A DNA stretch of 14,345 bases, from contig JBCBST010000084.1 of the NCBI GenBank assembly GCA_039819115.1, positions 1 to 14,345 of the forward strand, written 5' to 3'. Made by a program: the position numbers and the translations under genes. The notes under the pieces were generated by a model, which searched no databases, was not told the DNA's origin, and saw only the letters and a list, made by a program, of their open reading frames with translations. This document shows, piece by piece, positions 14,226-14,345 of the stretch (within the stretch, counting starts at the first letter, position 1; each line of letters starts with the position of its first letter). The stretch is from JBCBST01 sp039819115 (GTDB taxonomy: Bacteria; Bacteroidota; Rhodothermia; Balneolales; Balneolaceae).

Positions 14226-14345
14226 CGCATCTCCGGTCTTTTAATCTCTTGTGTTCCAAAATTTTTTTTTTAGTTCGGGTGCCGTTTGTTAGGGTGTGTA
14301 AAAAAAAGTTCATGGAACACAAGAGATTAAAAGACCGGAGATGCG
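14226..14345. repeat. Perfect 33-bp inverted repeat with 54-bp spacer, at the window edge
   Basis: The left arm (14226-14258) begins CGCATCTCCGGTC and ends TTGTGTTCCA; the right arm (14313-14345) is its exact reverse complement, beginning TGGAACACAAG and ending CCGGAGATGCG. The right arm reaches the last base of the window, so 33 bp is a minimum length. The 54-bp spacer carries a run of ten T (14262-14271) next to the left arm and a run of eight A (14300-14307) near the right arm, which could extend the foldback with a small mismatch. The repeat lies in the leader/promoter region of the transaldolase gene. Options are a very strong hairpin, an invertible segment, the end of a small mobile repeat, or a foldback assembly artefact at a contig end. 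Confidence 0.9.

Noticed and set aside
14183..14259. A 25-codon minus-strand frame from a TTG in the left repeat arm whose TGA overlaps the transaldolase ATG
   Set aside because: It is short, starts with TTG after an A run, has no Shine-Dalgarno, and its N-terminal residues merely mirror the repeat. Coupling is possible but unsupported.
13734..14273. A 179-codon plus-strand open frame antisense to the transaldolase gene
   Set aside because: Its translation is low-complexity Ser-rich with no recognisable domain, and it is the mirror of a strongly conserved enzyme gene; it is a shadow frame.
14312..14345. A possible new plus-strand gene starting ATGGAACACAAG at the right edge
   Set aside because: Only 11 codons are visible and the sequence is the inverted-repeat arm, so the open frame carries no independent evidence.
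1..14345. CRISPR arrays, tRNA/rRNA genes, insertion sequences, prophage or defence genes
   Set aside because: No regularly spaced direct repeats, RNA gene signatures, transposase or recombinase motifs were seen on either strand.

Overview
The window looks like a chromosomal segment of a Balneolota/Rhodothermota-type bacterium (a close outgroup of Bacteroidota). I infer this from the acidic, proline-rich TonB with its typical C-terminal domain, the weak or absent Shine-Dalgarno sequences before most genes, the moderate GC content, the many lipoproteins and Sec signal peptides, and the carotenoid desaturase. This is judged from protein style, not from a database search. The content is mostly housekeeping and cell-envelope genes. 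I see no transposase, phage gene, CRISPR array, rRNA or tRNA.

Layout, left to right: the 3' part of a tonB gene (+) ends in a strong hairpin terminator that also forms the 3' end of a convergent minus-strand pair, DUF1844 followed by a Nudix hydrolase, which overlap by 11 bp. Diverging from that pair is a two-gene plus-strand unit, DUF1015 and serC (phosphoserine aminotransferase). A rhomboid intramembrane protease (-) lies tail to tail with serC. Then come a TPR-containing membrane histidine kinase (+) with no response regulator beside it, an RlpA-type lipoprotein with a SPOR domain (+, 42 bp downstream) and a phytoene desaturase, crtI (+). A small two-helix membrane protein (-) follows. Next is a minus-strand pair of exported proteins that both belong to N-terminal-nucleophile hydrolase families: DUF1028, then a penicillin/acyl-homoserine-lactone acylase lipoprotein. 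On the plus strand follow an unrecognised lipoprotein and a CIA30-domain protein with a hydrophobic N-terminus. A TalC-type small transaldolase (-) closes the gene set.

The most unusual structures are non-coding. One is a perfect 33-bp inverted repeat with a 54-bp AT-tract-containing spacer at the extreme right end, upstream of the transaldolase; its right arm runs exactly into the last base of the window. The other is a repeated pattern in which 3' hairpins are built from the last codons of genes, with the stop codon inside or next to the hairpin (Nudix, DUF1028, acylase, serC).

Transcription units switch strand often and convergent genes are packed tightly (gaps of 1 and 6 bp). No gene-free stretch exceeds 300 bases; the largest gaps, about 150-190 bp, are 4295-4486, 8947-9099, 12068-12226 and 14186-14345. 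I did not find a clear, wholly new multi-gene system. The best leads are the terminal inverted repeat, the paired exported Ntn-hydrolases, and the DUF1015-serC pairing.
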